Part shown: positions 19,069 to 30,964 of the stretch, piece after piece
Layout: every line of letters starts with the position of its first letter
Numbering within the stretch: the first letter of the stretch is position 1
Assembly (NCBI GenBank): GCA_027579435.1
Contig: JANBPK010001112.1
Coordinates: 1 to 36,981, forward strand
Length of the DNA: 36,981 nt
Direction: 5' to 3'
Source of the DNA: Candolleomyces eurysporus
Taxonomy: Eukaryota > Basidiomycota > Agaricomycetes > Agaricales > Psathyrellaceae
Program-made: the position numbers and the translations under genes
The notes under the pieces: model-generated
The model's input: the letters and a program-made list of their open reading frames with translations, nothing else
What the model was told of the DNA's origin: nothing
Database searches by the model: none

Positions 19069-22000
19069 ATGGGCAAGAAAACTCTATCCGCAGCAATAAA
19101 AGCCGCAAAGAAAGCGAAGATCCAAGTCAAAGTCGAACGGAAGGAGAAGAAAAAGGCGACCAAATCCAAATCGAAAGGCAAAGCCGCGGGGAAGGTCGAC
19201 TCTGATTCTGACGATGATCTCGAAGGGATTCTAGAGAAGGTCAGTCTCTCTCAAAACTATCCTAGCTCAATGGACACTCATTGAACGAATCAGTAGATGC
19301 GTAAGGAATGGGAAGAGTCGCACAAAGTCACCGAAGAACTCGTTGAGGGGCCACCAAGTCGACGCGCTAACGCTACACTGACGCCCTGTCCCAACGGAGC
19401 CCACCTCTGGTGTATCGGAGGCGAATTCTTCAGCGACGACAACCGCGCCTTCTTCTACAACGACACCTTCCGCTACTCTCCCGAAAAAGACGAATGGCGC
19501 AAGTTCGTTTCGCCTACGTGCCCTGGCCCGCGTTCGGCCCATGCGGTGGCTGCATCGCCTGCAGGGGGAGGGAAGCTGTTTTTATTTGGAGGAGAGTTCT
19601 CGTCGTTGCATCAGACGACGTTTCACCATTATAGGGATTTTTGGTGTTTCGATATTCAGACGCATATGTGGGATAGGATTGAGACCAAGGTCACACCGAG
19701 TGCGAGATCCGGTCATCGGTGCGTGTTTGAATCTTGCTCTCGTCGCCGTAATGCTTATCTGTGCTGCAGTATGACGACGTGGAAGCACTTTGTCGTCCTC
19801 TTTGGCGGGTTCTACGATCCTGGAATCACCAGTACGCCTCGTCCATTCTCTCCAGCCCTTATCATTTTCGCATACGTGTATAGCTCGCTACCACAACGAC
19901 CTATGGGTATTCGATACGCAGGAGTACTCCTGGAAGCAGATTGAATTTAAAGAGACGGAATTGAAACCTTCGTACGTCGCCAACCTCAACCCCTGTCCTG
20001 ACCCTACTCTCTTCTCATCTCTCTTCTTTTCGTCGTCATTCCCCTTCTCGCCGTTCACCTCGAAATTTCCAGGCCGCGAAGCGGTTTCTCCTTCCTCCCA
20101 ACACCAGAGGGAATAGTTCTCCACGGTGGATACTGTAAAGAATACAAAAAGGGTCAGAGGCCTGTCGGAGTTATGTTGGAGGATACTTGGCTCCTCAAGT
20201 ACGCCCACTCTCATTGTTAATTCTCTCTCCCACAGCTATTCATCGGTCGTTCACCAGACTCTCCTTACCCGACGTCACCCAATCCATTTCCACACCCACT
20301 ACGTCTTCCTCTAAGAAGGCCGCTCACGCTCCCTCAACATCCTCGAAATCGGCATCCAAATCCTCGTCCGCTCAAAGAGGCAGCGGAGTAATAGCAAAAT
20401 GGGAACGCCGCAAGCGCCCCTCAGACGCCTTTGCTCCTTCATTGAGATCCGGATGCACAATGGCACTGTGGGTCCCTAAGAATACGGGAGTTTTGTTTGG
20501 GGGAGTTACGGATGAGGATAGGCATGAGGAGACGCTGGAGAGTGTTTTCTGGAACGATATGTGAGTCACTCGTCTCGCGGTTCCTCGAGGCGTGAATTTC
20601 AGGGTTCCTTTTTCGACGCGAGCTTTCAGCGCCTTCCTCTTCTCTGGAAGGGTTGGTGGCGTCAACTCGGAACTTGAATGATGTCGTCCCTGTCATTTAA
20701 CTTCGACTTCTTTCTGTTCGCGCGTACTACCTTCTCGTAATTTCTCAATGTGCTATTCGCCATGAACCTTTGATCTCAGCAATCGACGAACCAATTGACT
20801 TGCTCCGTTCTGACTCGCCTTGTACAGGTACGGTTACCAACTTACAGGCAAAGGCAAATGGATCAGCTTGGCGCTCAAGCAACCGAAGAAAGCGGGTGGC
20901 GGGAAAGCGAAGAAGAAAGGGCAGCAACAAAAGAAGGGAGGTGAGGACGATAGTGATGAAGAATGGAGGAGCGGTGGCAAGGTACGTTCTCTATCTGTTT
21001 TCCTTCGTTTAACTAGTCGATTTCTGCTCTATTCTTCCCTGGCCCGTTTTGTCTCTCTTCGTATAAACTCTCATCCGTACTCTNGTTTTCAGTCCATTGT
21101 CAACGACCCCCAGCCTGACGCTCCTATCACTGCGTCGTCGGAGGCGGCTCCAGACGACCCAATGCTTACGATTCCAAGTCCGAGGTATAACACTATGCTG
21201 GCGGTCTTGCGGAATACGTTATATCTGTACGTCGTGCTCTTCTTCTTTCCCCTCGCCTTTCCGTTCAGCCCGATGATCCACGTTCATTCCGCCCTCCTCT
21301 TTCTCTCGTCTTTCGTCACACATTCTTGTTTGGCTTTTAGTGTCCAACGCACTGGCTACACCCGCTGGTCGTCGAAGCTAATACTTTCATCTTCTGATAC
21401 ACAGATATGGTGGTATATTTGAACGCGGGTCTAAGGAATACACCCTGGACGATTTTTATTCCGTTCAACTCGATAAGATGGATCGGTTCGTGTGTTTGAA
21501 GCAGAGTGAGGTTGTGGTTCCGCCTGAGGGTGGACAGGATGAGGAGTCTTCCAGCGACGAGGATGATGATGACGATGATCATAGCGAAGGGGATGAAGAT
21601 GACGAGGATATCTGGTATGGTGACGAGGGCGAAGAAGGGGATGAGGGGAAAAGAGGTATAGTCGATGACGAAGGTATTGAAAGCGGGAGGGAGGAGGCCG
21701 TCGATGAAGATGATATTGATGAAAAAGGCGACTTAAGGCAGCAGAAAGGCAAGGAAAAGGAGAGGCCAAAGAAGAAAAAGAAATCGAAGAAAGAAACTAA
21801 AGACAACACACTCGCCTCTCATGAACCTGGCTCAGCCGGCCCTGAACCTTCTCTTCAAGAAACGATCGATGAGGACGACTCCACCGACCTTCGGAAACAA
21901 GCCACTTCGTTCATGTCTACTTCTAAAGCGGATCCAGCGACGAGTGGGAGGTCAGAGGAAGACGTGTTGAATACGCCGTTACCCGGTGAGACAGTGGCTA

Positions 22001-22482
22001 TGTTTTACGCGAGGAGTCGTACGTATCTTTCCTTCCTTGCTTCTNNCCTCCCCTTCCTCTTCTTCCTTGATGGTCTCCCTCTGTCTTTCTATCGTGACTC
22101 TTATTTTAGCGAAACCAACTCACCATCATTCATGTGGACACAGGNGACTACTGGACGCAAAAGGCCGCGAGTAACAACGAGAATCGAGGGAAAGAGTTGA
22201 GAAGAGTTGCATTTGGGTTGGCGGAGGAGAGATACGGTTCGTGTTTTCGTCTGACTCCCTTTCTCCTTCTCTANGCTCTTGTTCNTTCGTCCTGTCCNTC
22301 TCCCTTGATTTAATGTTCAATCTGATCCTAATGAAACGTGTTCACNTATAGAATCATACAAACCGCTACTAGCCGAAGTCGAGAAAATCCTAGCGGAGGC
22401 AGGGTTGGACGAAGAAGAAATGAGGAGAGGTGCTCAGGCTCCTGGCAGTTCGGGGCAGGGCCAGAGTCGGAATCGACGTTGA
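19069..22482 (+). CDS. KEL3: Kel3/KLHDC4-type Kelch-repeat protein with DUF4110
   Basis: Eleven exons: 19069-19239, 19297-19718, 19770-19831, 19884-19971, 20073-20198, 20258-20560, 20828-20981, 21093-21226, 21405-22018, 22144-22236 and 22352-22482, phases consistent, 765 aa. The first 60 residues are lysine-rich (KKAKIQVKVERKEKKKA). Six Kelch blades follow, marked by LWCIGGEFF (about residue 94), LFLFGGEF (151), VVLFGGFYDPG, IVLHGGYCKE, VLFGGVTDED and LYGGIFERG. After them come a long acidic stretch, a lysine block and, at the C-terminus, DUF4110 (PLPGETVAMFYARS, DYWTQKAASN, RGKELRR, LAEERYESYKPLLAE). This is the layout of yeast Kel3 and animal KLHDC4. The family is widely conserved but its exact role is not established. 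Three N bases fall within the gene; the one in exon 10 leaves an Arg codon unaffected. Confidence 0.95.
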
Positions 22483-24561
22483 TGATGGTGATGATGATGA
22501 GCTTGAATTTTCATTCTCGATGGTGGAGTTACAAATCAAAATGCGTATACTCAGAGGCTTTGGATTCGCGATTTACTTTGTGTGTAGCTATATCTCGTAG
22601 TCTATGAGTCCCTAGTTCTCCGTTATGCCTCTCGAGTCTCGACCGGCGCAGTGACGGTCTGGATGGCCGTGACGCACCTGGATATCAATGACTTGTGCAC
22701 ACCACCTGCCGTGAGAGATCCACGAGATATGTAACCCATGGAGCAAAAAGGAATATGAAAATGTGCGATGAACAGGGTGAATCTACTTTTTACCCCAAGT
22801 GTTAGCATCTTAGACGCGCGTATTCTACTTGACCCCAAGGCATGGATCGAAGCGATACGCGATTGTGTTCAGGCAGTGGACAGGACCGATGTGTCTCGCT
22901 GCTGTCAAGAGAGGGCTCGATTTCCATGGAGGTCAAGAGGTCTATGAATTCTGCCATGGAAAGAGCACTTTGCAAGGGTTTTTAACTGGTCGTGAGGAAG
23001 AGCATAGCTCGTTGGGTTGGCGGTGGCGTGCTTATGCCATTCCCACTCCTTTGGAGTGATTACTAGAACTCGGTCGGGAGAGATGGAGGCAGGCCAAAGG
23101 CAGCTGGTGCTAGTCCCTTTATTTGTCCCTGAGCCATGAACGATGAGCATAACTTAAAATACAACACTATTGATGAGGTGGGAAGCGAGGAATACACCTG
23201 GTGTGGAGCTGTGGGGTGCAGAGTAAAGGGACGGCGTCTAAATCATCCCGAAGTTACCCAGGATGTTCGTATCGGCACCAGTTTCCGCCTTGAAGATGGA
23301 CGACATGTCTCTTCTCAGGGTATAGCATATAGCGAATCAGGAGAATCGATATGTACGAGGAGTCGGTACGCTACTGCATGGACACTCTGAAAGGTCTGCT
23401 AAGATCAAAACGGAAAAGGTTTTCACTACAAGACATCTACTCTAATGAAACTCTTGCTTCTACTATCCTTGCTCCCTGTTTACATGCAGTGTTCGAGGAT
23501 GCGAGCATGGAAACGCCAAGATGAACCGGCCATAGATGTGATACACTGATCTGACGGGAGCGATAGACGTTATGTAGAAAAAAATGGTGAGTCGTACAGG
23601 TGCGATCATTTCCACTCTTATAATAATATTTGAGGCACGTAAGAACCATGGTGCTCAAGGCAATGAGCCAGGAGTCGATTCCGGAGGACTCACACAGGCA
23701 CATGGGAATGGAATTCTCAAACCTGGAGAGAAGGACAGCACTCGGTGTGATGAGTGGCTGTGATTCTTGCTCGGTTTTTCCGCCTTTCCTCATCCGTCTC
23801 GGCAGTACGTATTGTAATATAAACTCCATGAAAGAGTTGGGGGTCACCGAAACAATTATATTTCCAATTGAGCTTTATTCGCTGCAAAATTTAGATGCAC
23901 CTTCCGCCAATGATCAATAGACTAGATTACGCCAATGTGCGGCGAAGTAAGTTATTATTTGGAGTTCATTTTACGTAGTAGAATGTAGAGTCGAGGTTCT
24001 TGATTTCACCTCGGGCATCAAAACTTGTATACCCTGCAACATGTAAGTGTAACTANAAGACTGCAGNAAGATAAGTAAAGATGTGGGCTACAAAGAATCC
24101 TAGAAATCGCGTCTGAAGTTGTAAACCATATCTACAATATACGACCAACAATGGAGCCCAGCAGAGTTGTTTTTCATACCCGGCCACTTCCCCGATGCCT
24201 TAGGCAGAGGCCTTCTTTGTCAAAGCCGTGAATAAAAGCTCAAGCCCAAGTCAAATGGAAAGAGAAGACAAAGCCACTGAGTCTAGGACGCAGAGCAAAA
24301 TTGCAGCGAAGGATGACCCAAATTCAAGCGACAGCCTCGACATTTATCGACCAAATCAGTACACGCATAAATGCAGAGTCGTATCTGTCGCCTTGGTTGA
24401 ACTCAAGCGTCAATCGTAGTTATATTTGATTGGGTTATGACGCTAAAAATGTACNCGAGAGGATTGACCTAACCTTTTCAATGGTACACCACTACGGTTA
24501 ATCGAGTAGAAAATGCAAATACAGGCTACAGGCTTCAACGACATCTATTCCTATTATGCTG
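22483..24561. other. Long intergenic region, no gene seen
   Basis: About 2.1 kb between the convergent Kelch and zinc-finger-like genes. Many short frames on both strands (for example minus 23847-23437 and plus 23630-23920), but none shows a recognisable motif or a splice plan. Ambiguous bases occur near 24056, 24067 and 24455. Confidence 0.4.
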
Positions 24562-25771
24562 TTATTTTGTGTCGGAAATTCGATCAGGGTGTTCAACCTT
24601 GACATGCTCCCACAAAACCTTGAGTCTCGTCCCGAATGCTGTAGGAAAATGCCTCCCGCAGTGCCTGCATACTACCTTTGGCAGCGAGCCAGCTCGCTCC
24701 ACCGGAATCTCTGGAAACCATTTTTCATCCGGACTCCAAAGGATCGGCACACCTTTCAACGAGGAAAAATGCACCTTTGTAAAAATATGATCCATGATGG
24801 CGCGAATCTCGTATCGGGCGCAAAGATCGGTGCCACTTCCATTTTGGCGTCTTCCAACTCGCACTGTTCGACCACACGGTCCTCCAGCTTTTCCTCTGCG
24901 TAGTGGGCAATTCCAAACAAAAATGTTCCTGCTGACAATCTTGAGAAGCCCCGAGAGATGCTTTGAGCTTAGATGCTCTATGAACCGGTCCATCGGGACG
25001 ATTTCTTGGCACGGTTGACCGCTGGTTCCATGTGGAACTGGGCAGACAAGAGCGTGGTTTGTTGGATGTGTAGTCGTGTGCTCGTACCATGGCCATGAGG
25101 TGTTAGCCCTTGCTTGGGCTGGCTCGTCCAGTAGCGAGGGAACCGGTGCAACTGGAGATTCAGCATGAGCCTGTTGAGAGGTTTGAGCTCCAGATTCATA
25201 CTCTAGGGCGAGATTGGACGGTATCCAGCCATATTTTGGCGCTGGAGCATGCAGAATTTCCGAAGTTGTAGTCTGCCGAGCGCTAGGTGAGGCCATGAAT
25301 TGACGGTTGTTGACATCGTAATCGCTCGCGTTCGATTGGAAAAGAGCCAGGTCTCCGTTCAGGTTACCGAGACCCAGTTTCGGGGTAGTGGAAGGGAGAG
25401 AAGTAGCTGAAGGTAGACCCATGGCCATCTTTTGAGGAGACTGAGCTTGAGAACATTGAGCCTCACATAACATGAGCTGCGTTTCGAGAGCAGCGAAGTC
25501 CTCTGCGTACAGCAAACCAGGTTCGCGACTGTCCAGGGCGGGAACTGGTGTAAAACCCTTGAAGTTGACGATAGGCTGCGGCATAGAGTTGAATAATCCA
25601 CGAGGGTCACCCCGCGCTTGCCTGCCAAGGCGCACGACATCGTCCGCATAAAAAACGACCATGATAACCAGCGGTCAGACGCTTGAAGGCAATATTGACG
25701 TCGAATTGATTCGAGGTGAAGTCGCTAGGATCCCTGGGCCAAAATACTGGAGGGAAATTGTACTGTGCCAT
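24562..25771 (-). CDS. Protein with three atypical C2H2 zinc-finger-like clusters
   Basis: Two exons, 25771-25669 and 25616-24562, with a 52-bp intron (GTTATC..CAAG), giving 385 aa. The N-terminal two thirds are low in structure, rich in Pro, Ser, Ala and Gln. The C-terminal third has three Cys-Cys..His-His clusters. The first is CPVPHGTSGQPC with FIEHLSSKH. The second is CPLRRGKAGGPC with IMDHIFTKVH. The third is CRHCGRHFPTAFGTRLK with WEHVKVEH. Spacing between the cysteines of the first two (C-x10-C) is longer than in classical C2H2 fingers. A nuclear, DNA- or RNA-binding role is inferred. The second exon alone is open from 25662; the exon 1 join is inferred from phase and a typical intron length. 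I do not know this family by name. Confidence 0.7.
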
Positions 25772-27465
25772 CGTTGAGCTCTTGCAAGCTCAGAGGACGT
25801 GAGGGAAGAGGTTGAATTCATATGGGGGGGTCAAAGTGGCGCCTTAAATGGCTCCGCCAGCGGTGTTTGAAAATGGGGCATTGAGCGCCAAATTCGGCAG
25901 ATAACAAAGCCAGAGGGCGACGGTACCATTGGTTTTCAGGTTGTCCGGATCACAACAGCCAGAGGCCGGTTCGTAACATCACGATACCATTGTCATTGAC
26001 GCCTTAGTAAGGGTGGCGGCCATTCTTGCCTGTACGTGAAGTAGTGATTCATGTTTGTATGACTGGTTTGGGACTTAAGACAACGCTTCAACTCCGCCAG
26101 GGGGATGTATTGAACGTGTTACCCATTATTCTCGTTACCCCAGCACTTCCCAATACCGACGGCCTGAGGATGTCGTCTCCTCATAAATTACCACCGACTG
26201 TATTTGGTGGCTTCTTTCATCACATTGACCAACACTTCGAAACCAGACGGATTAATCCTCGTTCCAGTCGCCATCTCTTTAACTGAGCCTCTCATTCAGG
26301 ACAGGGTGTTCTCATTCTCGACCGATCCAATCGCAGCCGGGAACATCACGCAGTGGGCAACTTATAGCCATGCAACTACTAATCTAGCCAGCTACTCTCT
26401 CATCTACCTGATGCCGGTTGAAACCAGGTGACCTTTGCGTTATGTTTGCTGCCTTGGACAGATTAAGTAAGGACCGCATTGGCACAAGACATATCGAAGT
26501 GTTCCTCAGCCATAATACTTGATTGTATTGGTGCCGCCTTTGCTCGAGAACGCTGAACATACTGGTCAAAGGGGGNAAAAAAAGCAGGCATGAAAGGGAA
26601 TCAAAAATAGTGGATGACTTCCCGTAGGAAATCTGGTCGTGATAAACGGCGAATAGAATATTTTCGAACATGATGCCAGGATACCGACGCCCCGTAAGGT
26701 ATGGTGGCGCTCATGGGAAACGAAAGAGGGGCTTCCAGATTCTATGATCTGGAAAGGCCCCCCACCCCCCTTGCCAGATGGTCGAATAGACTAGAAGGCT
26801 CGAATAAACGGTTTCCATCAGCTTGGCTTGCCATTACAGGCAGACAACGACGTTGTTCATGATCCGGCACCCGCTTGATATCCGCAACTGATACTGTGAA
26901 TGAATGAACGTGTCGAGTTTCTTGCTCTTTTCCTTGGGCCCTTCTTGCATTTCCACTCATGAGCTCTGATCACCGATAATATGAGGATACTGTGCAATAC
27001 CACCATAGCTATTGCCGCTGGCATCAATTCTTCTTCTTCTTCTTCTTCTTCATGGGCAGCAGCACTTTTGTGCTCCAAAATCTAGCGGTAGCTCATATCG
27101 AGGTCACGGAGAATTACAATAGACACCCCCATAATCGACACAATATGTTTTTGAATTTGTTGTGCCCAAGTGCTCTATGATATTCTGAATGGGTAGCGGA
27201 GGAATAGATTCCTACCGGAAGTCATCCAGTGGCTCATCGCGAAGTCGCTATGGGAAGCGCAAACGTGATTCGCAGGAGGGCCCAATTTATTGGCGTCTGT
27301 GCGGGTACAAGCACCCGAGGACCGAGGATATATGCCTCGGACTCCCACAGTCCCTCTGAACAGGGTACCTCGACAGGATAAGACAGAAATGCAATATAGC
27401 TTTCATTTGGGGAATCCAGCTACTATATATCTCCCTCGTATGTCTATATCGTTGTATGCATCTAT
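25772..27465. other. Long intergenic region, no gene seen
   Basis: About 1.7 kb. Plus-strand frames at 26026-26286 and 26204-26431 and a minus frame at 26671-26384 are open but unrecognised. A TTC microsatellite lies at 27028-27051. Confidence 0.4.
27028..27051. repeat. (TTC)8 microsatellite
   Basis: Eight perfect TTC units. No gene reads through it with confidence. Confidence 0.95.
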
Positions 27466-27620
27466 TTAATCCAAATCCATATCAACGAAGTAGTCGCGAC
27501 GTAAGAGCTCCTTGATATCGAGATGAAATTGATAGTCAGCTATGAAGGAATCTACTATCTGAAATGCACTGTGCTGATACTCACATCGTCCAAAATAGCT
27601 CGCCTCTCGAATTCATCCTA
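27466..27620 (-). CDS. Possible terminal exons of a small minus-strand gene
   Basis: Minus strand, ending at TAA 27468-27466. The last segment reads DYQFHLDIKELLRRDYFVD and then MDLD. Just upstream is an acidic/basic stretch, DEFERRAILDD, that ends at a GTGAGT donor. Both have strong coding composition. The intron between them would be only 26-45 bp depending on the acceptor, and the phase is not settled. No start was found. The segment may belong to an unidentified gene whose 5' exons lie between 27620 and 28000. Confidence 0.3.
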
Positions 27621-28051
27621 TCAAGGCAATAGGAGTCAGTTCCAAGCAGTTAATGACCGAAAGTCTAGCAGTTAAAGCCTCCCGAAGAGCGCAATGAAGT
27701 GCTCTCAGGCAAAACCAAATCCAAGCGTTGACATGGAGCATTCATAGAACGAGCAAAACAAGTCGGTCTAGAGTCGAGGGTAGCATCTAACATCGAGTAA
27801 AGACGAGGAGGTTATTACGATTTGCTCAATGAAATGCGGCAGGAAGAATAGTGATTGCATACGCTGAGACGTCGGGAGTACGAACATTGAGCTGTTGATC
27901 GTTCAAACAGTTCAACACAAATGAGACACAGGTTTACTATTGGCAGGTTACAGGGTTATTTGAAAGTTATACAGACATTTACGGCAGTCTACAAGTACAA
28001 GTTTACCAGAACACGATCAAAGGTAATTCCACAACAAAACGATGGAGGACC
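27621..28051. other. Intergenic or unidentified 5' exons
   Basis: About 430 bp between the possible terminal exons and the lectin gene. No clear coding frame. Confidence 0.35.
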
Positions 28052-28741
28052 TTAGTTGTCGCCGACCTCCTGGAGTGCCCAGAGCTGGTTGGAGCTATTG
28101 TTATTGGGCATGAGAGTAATCTGCGCACACAAGCGATATATCAGCATTCCTTGTGGAAACGACGAATACCAATTCCAAACTTCGTAGAACATACCTTGGT
28201 GCCCTCGGCTTCGCTGTCCAAGGTCCAGAAGAGGTCAGTGCCGTCACCCGCCTTGATGCTCAATCTGTATTCGCGTCTGATGAGTACAAAACGACCTTCT
28301 ATACACTGGATTCCTACTTGAAGGACCCGTCAGGCTGTGGGTGGGGAGAGTAGATAGAGCCCACACCACCACCGGCACCTTTGAGGTGGTCACCCTGTTA
28401 CGAGGAAATCAGTTAAATTGATGGAACGCTCGGCCAAATTCAGGAGCACTCACAGCGGAAGGGCTGGAACTAGCTACATGAACCTCTTTACCATCTGCCG
28501 CGCCTACAGAGATCTTGGCGCCATCACCCTGGGGCTCAAAGTTGAACTAATGTATATGTGCAGTGTCAGAGACCAACCTGGCTGAGAGAATGGACTGATT
28601 TCTTACGACTTGGTTCCGACCGCCATGGCGCGCCCAGCCAATGATCGGCCCGCCGATCTCACCGTTCTTGAGATCGCCGACGCGGTCGATGTAGGCGCTG
28701 TTCGTGATGATCCTCTGACCGACGACTGTAGCGTGAGACAT
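28052..28741 (-). CDS. Ricin-B type (beta-trefoil) lectin-like protein
   Basis: Five exons: 28741-28607, 28546-28454, 28394-28318, 28264-28195 and 28120-28052, all phases consistent, 147 aa. No signal peptide, as is usual for cytosolic mushroom lectins. The length equals one beta-trefoil domain. Features are an N-terminal strand with a YIDRVGDLKNG repeat motif, a mid segment with glycine-rich turns (KGAGGGVGSIYS), an LSIKAGDGTDLFWTLDS segment, and a C-terminal Q-x-W signature (SSNQLWALQEVGD). That final motif is the best family marker. Binding of a sugar is known for the family; the ligand here cannot be read from the sequence. A beta-trefoil protease inhibitor is the main alternative. A TATA-like box lies about 80 bp upstream. 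Confidence 0.7.
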
Positions 28742-28820
28742 TGAGAAGCTTAGAGAGGATGGTATTCGATGTGAAGAAGAAACTCGGGGAGTTGGGACAT
28801 TCTGCAAGATTGTAGCGAGG

Positions 28821-28826
28821 TTTATA
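28821..28826 (-). promoter_or_regulatory. TATA box of lectin-like gene
   Basis: TATAAA on the minus strand, about 80 bp upstream of the ATG at 28741. Confidence 0.45.
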
Positions 28827-28829
28827 TGC

Positions 28830-30956
28830 AATGTGACACCAGAAGATTATGTCAACCATTCCAGCTCGATCCGGTATGTATGTCTCCAGAAGACTGTCTC
28901 ATGAATGTTGGGGAGCGGTCATCTGGACTAGGATGATGCCCTAGAAGAGCCAGAACAAAGAGGCGGCTCTTAATTACCATTTAGAAGTTGGGTTTATGGT
29001 TCAAGATTTCAAAAAGTATGACAGTCAATATGATGCACCCAGAAAGCGCCTACAGTGTCCCCTTGACCAAGCCTCCGCCGACAGTTTATTTGACGAGACT
29101 GAATGAATGGCCCCTTCTCTGTGCGTGAGTACACATCTTGATGCCCACTTGTCCGGTGGAGGCGCATGGTTGTGTGGTCCCATTCGAAACATTGGCATCG
29201 TGGTGGGACCCCGCCAATTCAATTCACTAAGTCGACACCGACAAATATCGAAAGGCCCGTAATCTATCCTATACCACAGTGAAGCCATGCGCGTGGGGTT
29301 TGCATATCAACTGCGAATTTTGCTCCAACCCGCTCCAAGATACATCGAAATGTCATCTTAGTTTTGAAACCCGCGCCAAAGGCACCGGTTTTGACAGATG
29401 AAACATCATTTTCGCCCCATGTTCCACAAGAAAGTGATAATAGAGTGCAGGCTGTTCGGGAGTGTGAGGTCAATAATACAGTTTTTGAAGCCATGTGGGA
29501 TGCGAAATGAAGGGCAAGCGTACAAATAGTAACCAATTTGGCAAGTATGAAGATACAGTCAGTAGGATGCCTACGTGTTTGTAACTATCAGTTGTACAAG
29601 TTGTCTGTCCGCCACGCTGTGCCGAAAACTCGGTTCTAATCTGACGACGGATGATAGGAGGCAGAAGAAGCTTCTCCCGTCCTCTTAACCCACTCCATGA
29701 CCCTCGTTATTTTTTGGGGAGATCGAGCATGACGGCTCTGCGTTTTGTCAAAACGATGTCTGTCACGCCGGAACCCATTGCCAGATTCCATCACAAAGCA
29801 GCACACAGATCGTTTGCGTAGAATGAGCTCCATCCAACGGGAATCAGCAAGCGACAATGATCTGATGCATACAAGTGCAACGTTCGTCAGCAGAGGGAGA
29901 CCGTGTGCGTGTGACGTCTATGCGTGTATCATGGGGTTGGTTCCAATTGGCTTTTAAGATGCATCGAAGTGTGATGTAAAATTTGTAGTCCGCGACAATG
30001 GCGCCATTCTTTCACTGTGGGACGTTGAAATAGTAGACTACATTTAAATTGAGGGGTTCTTTACGTCCTTCGGAGTGATCACGCGGTTCGACATATTGGG
30101 TTGCCGGACACTTATCTGATTACAGCGCGATGTTCGAGAGAACTTCGTACTTGACAGATGCTATGCAGGAATAGAACCCTTCTACATTGGGGAGCCAGGG
30201 ATGGGAGAGGAGCGCACTCCGGCATAGCCTGAAAACGGTAGTGACACGTAACGGGAGGGCCGACTGTCACAAATCACTCTTCGAACTAACAGGTCTCCTG
30301 GTTCAGTGGGAAAATGCTCTATTACATCTTCACGAGTCCCAGCCTCAATTAGTATCAAAAGGAGAGTTCAAATGAGGAGCAACCTTCAGCTGACAACGTG
30401 AAGGAGGCGATGTGCACGGCGCAGTGGGCTCAAATCCCGTGACTCTTGTCACCCGATTTCTCAGATATGGCGCTGGTACATCAATCATGTCCGATGTTAC
30501 GAGATTATGTGGCAGCGCCAAGTTAACCATAGGTCTCCCATTCAGCCGTTCAAGTTTTGCACTTAGATACATCTCGATCTTGGATCGCAGGTGCCAGTGG
30601 CGCTGAGGAAGGGATGCTCGGAACGCATGGACGTCAGTTCCAGGGAGAGCGTCTCTTCATCCTTTCAAGTCAACCTCTTTGGGGTGCATAGTTAGAGGAA
30701 GGGAGGGTTCGTATGATGAATACCGTAAGTGTTATATGCAATTGTTTTGCTAGAGCCACCTGACGCCAGCCGTTTTGAGGTACGCGTATCCGGCACTTTG
30801 GCACAATTCAGGAGTAGCCTGAGGCTGTCCATTGTCGAAGAAGCAACTCAACGGGACAGCGGGGAGGTAAAAAATCCGATGAGATGACACGGCGAGAATA
30901 CTAGCACTGCTAGGATCCAGTTTTTCTGGATTCGGCAAGATCGCTGCAAAACGCAT
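28830..30956. other. Long intergenic region, no gene seen
   Basis: About 2.1 kb without a recognisable gene. A tRNA-like A-box sequence occurs near 30300 and a B-box-like sequence near 30430, but no cloverleaf can be drawn. Short open frames occur on both strands. Confidence 0.4.
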
Positions 30957-30964
30957 CCTTAGAC
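30957..30964. repeat. Target-site duplication, left (CCTTAGAC)
   Basis: The 8-bp word CCTTAGAC directly precedes the left inverted repeat and is repeated exactly after the right one at 33262-33269. Confidence 0.85.

Noticed and set aside
21579..21809. Minus-strand Ser/Phe-rich frame opposite exon 9 of the Kelch gene
   Set aside because: It is the mirror of the acidic and lysine codon runs, not a gene.
26026..26431. Plus-strand open frames with coding-like text
   Set aside because: No motif, no consistent splice plan and no clear start context; left as intergenic.
30290..30450. tRNA-like A box and B box sequences (GGTTCAGTGG near 30300, GGGCTCAAATCCC near 30428)
   Set aside because: No acceptor or anticodon stems can be formed at a sensible distance; at most a decayed tRNA-derived sequence.
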